Origin: an uncultured Peptococcaceae bacterium
GTDB taxonomy: Bacteria > Bacillota > Dehalobacteriia > UBA4068 > UBA4997
DNA length: 6,426 nucleotides
Direction: 5' to 3'
NCBI GenBank assembly: GCA_947626615.1
Contig: CANQSW010000079.1
Location: forward strand, 1-6,426
Made by a program: the position numbers and the translations under genes. The notes below the pieces were generated by a model. It searched no databases, was not told where the DNA came from, and saw nothing but the letters and a program-made list of their open reading frames with translations. Below, one piece after another: positions 4,990-6,426 of the stretch. The first letter of the stretch is position 1; the number at the start of each line of letters is the position of its first letter.

Positions 4990-6006
4990 ATGAAAATAAC
5001 CGTTGATATCCCCGGCCACAAATATAATATCCACCTGCAGCGGGGTATTCTCAAGGACGTGCACAAATTCGTCGACTTAAACCGCAAGGTGCTTATCGTG
5101 ACCGACGACGAGATACCCGAGCAATACGTGGACGCGCTGCAAAAGCAATGCCCGGACAGCTATCTGGCCACGGTGCACGCCGGCGAACAATCCAAATGCT
5201 TCATCTACCTGCAATTTATCTGGAACGCCCTGCTGGATAACGGCTTCGGCCGCAAAGACCTGCTTATCGCCTTGGGCGGCGGCGTGGTCGGCGACCTCAC
5301 CAGCTTTGCGGCGGCCACCTATATGCGCGGCGTGGATTACGTGAATATCCCCACTTCCACGCTGGCGCAGATCGACAGCAGCATCGGCGGCAAGGGCGCG
5401 ATCAACCTGGGCGACGTGAAAAACATCGTGGGCGCGTTCCACCAGCCCCGCGCCGTTTTCATCGACCCGGACGTGCTGACCACGCTTGACGACCGCAACT
5501 ATTATAACGGGCTGGCCGAGGCCGTAAAAGCCGGCATGATCGGCGACGCGGAGCTCTTTCAGCTGTTCGAGCAGCTGCCGGCGGACCGGGCGGCGATACA
5601 GTCCGACTACATCGAAAAGATCATCGAAAAGGCCCTGCTCGTCAAGAAAAACGTCGTGGAGCAGGACGAACGCGAAACGGGCCTGCGCCAGATACTGAAC
5701 TTCGGCCACACGATCGGCCACGCGATAGAAAGCGCGGGCGAGCTGGCCGGTATGCTGCACGGCGAGGCTATCGCCGCGGGCATGGTGCAGGTGACGGAAG
5801 ACCCGGCTGTCAAGGAACGGCTGATCGCCGTGTTGCAGAAGCTGAACCTGCCCACCTCGCACGATTACCCGGCGGAGCAGCTAAAAGACATCATCGCGCA
5901 CGACAAAAAGGCCGGCGGCGGGCGTATCACGCTGATAAAAGTGCCGGAGATCGGCAGGGCGGAGCGCGTGAAGCTGCCGCTTGACGCTATCGAAAAATAT
6001 CTGTAA
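4990..6006 (+). CDS. aroB: 3-dehydroquinate synthase
   Basis: AroB closes DAHP to 3-dehydroquinate, the second step of the shikimate pathway, using NAD and a divalent metal in the cytoplasm. The fold motifs are complete: ALGGGVVGD (94-102) for NAD, IPTSTLAQIDSSIGGK (120-135), FHQPRAVFIDPDVL (150-163), GLAEAVKAGMIGD (174-186), LNFGHTIGHAIE (236-247) and LHGEAIAAGM (256-265). By family comparison Glu177, His240 and His257 are the metal ligands. The residues after the active-site Lys135 read Gly-Ala where many AroB proteins have Thr-Gly or Thr-Ala. At 338 residues it is slightly short. The deficit falls after residue 265, where the usual 30-odd residue helix pair is trimmed by about eight, a form I associate with some clostridial AroB proteins. 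GGAGG (4977-4981) lies 8 nt before the ATG, and the gap from pheA is only 16 nt, so cotranscription is likely. Confidence 0.96.
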   Translation: MKITVDIPGHKYNIHLQRGILKDVHKFVDLNRKVLIVTDDEIPEQYVDALQKQCPDSYLATVHAGEQSKCFIYLQFIWNALLDNGFGRKDLLIALGGGVVGDLTSFAAATYMRGVDYVNIPTSTLAQIDSSIGGKGAINLGDVKNIVGAFHQPRAVFIDPDVLTTLDDRNYYNGLAEAVKAGMIGDAELFQLFEQLPADRAAIQSDYIEKIIEKALLVKKNVVEQDERETGLRQILNFGHTIGHAIESAGELAGMLHGEAIAAGMVQVTEDPAVKERLIAVLQKLNLPTSHDYPAEQLKDIIAHDKKAGGGRITLIKVPEIGRAERVKLPLDAIEKYL

Positions 6007-6027
6007 ATCTCTGTTTAGGAGCGCTTT

Positions 6028-6426
6028 ATGAAAAGCATTTTCGGCAAAAACCTGACCGTCGCCCTGTTCGGCGAAAGCCACGGCCCGGCCGTCGGCGCGG
6101 TGATAGACGGACTTGCCCCCGGCATCGAGCTGGACCTGGAGCATATCCGCCGCCAGCTTGCGCTGCGCCGGGCGGGCGCTAACGCGGCGCTTTCCACCGC
6201 CAGGCAGGAGACGGACGAATTCGAGCTGCTTTCCGGCTATTTTCAGGGCCGCACCACGGGCACGCCGCTGGCGCTGCTTATCCGCAACCAGGCGGCCAAA
6301 AGCGGCGATTATGAACGAACGAAAGACCTGCTGCGGCCGGGTCACGCCGATTACACGGCCTTTGCCAAATACGGCGGCTGGCAGGATTATCGCGGCGGCG
6401 GGCATTTCTCCGGCCGGCTCACCGCG
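6028..6426 (+). CDS. aroC: Chorismate synthase, N-terminal part (cut by window edge)
   Basis: AroC removes phosphate from EPSP to give chorismate, the branch point feeding PheA, using reduced FMN. The first 133 codons are visible; the family is usually about 350-390 residues, so roughly the first third is present. The opening MKSIFGKNLTVALFGESHG contains the family signature GESHG, with His18 at the catalytic His position. A second conserved His lies in RPGHADY (His106), and RGGGHFSGRLTA (122-133) is the next signature. It has the HFSGR form rather than the more common RSSAR-like form. AGGAG at 6017-6021 lies 6 nt before the ATG, and the gap after aroB is 21 nt. It is the third gene of the pheA-aroB-aroC set, and further aro genes may follow beyond the edge. 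Confidence 0.95.
   Translation, partial: MKSIFGKNLTVALFGESHGPAVGAVIDGLAPGIELDLEHIRRQLALRRAGANAALSTARQETDEFELLSGYFQGRTTGTPLALLIRNQAAKSGDYERTKDLLRPGHADYTAFAKYGGWQDYRGGGHFSGRLTA

Noticed and set aside
5077..5862. Leftward open frame (261 codons) opposite aroB
   Set aside because: It is antisense to a complete aroB, has mirror-frame composition and no recognisable domain.

Overview
This GC-rich window carries ordinary bacterial housekeeping genes. It most resembles a Bacillota (Firmicutes) chromosome, tentatively a GC-rich clostridial or Negativicutes-like anaerobe. The reasons are a DUF2232 (YybS-like) membrane protein beside rplI and dnaB, a fused chorismate mutase/prephenate dehydratase with clostridial-style motifs, a short-loop AroB, an AroC of the GGGHFSGR type, and Gram-positive style Shine-Dalgarno sites. 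Lineage is inferred from family resemblance only.

The left half (1-2881) reads leftward: the DUF2232 protein (2881-1859), ribosomal protein L9 (rplI, 1748-1299) and replicative helicase DnaB (1268 running off the left edge). A good extended -10 promoter sits just upstream of rplI, overlapping a 14-nt AT-rich tandem repeat. The c-di-AMP phosphodiesterase gene gdpP, often found between the DUF2232 gene and rplI in Bacillota, is absent here.

The middle (2882-3131) is a divergent intergenic region of 250 nt. It holds a rightward terminator-like hairpin, a weaker second one, a 6-6-6 inverted repeat, a 12-bp palindrome, and a sigma-70/sigma-A-type promoter facing right.

The right half (3132-6426) reads rightward: a TRIC/UPF0126 membrane protein, then, after its own strong promoter and a leader hairpin, pheA-aroB-aroC with gaps of 16 and 21 nt. 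These three act in aromatic amino acid synthesis. AroB makes 3-dehydroquinate, AroC makes chorismate, and the PheA P-protein takes chorismate through prephenate to phenylpyruvate under likely phenylalanine feedback through its ACT domain. aroC runs off the right edge.

I found no mobile element, CRISPR array, tRNA, rRNA or evidently new system. The points worth a second look are local: the regulatory layout of the intergenic regions, the missing gdpP, and a few substitutions in conserved motifs.
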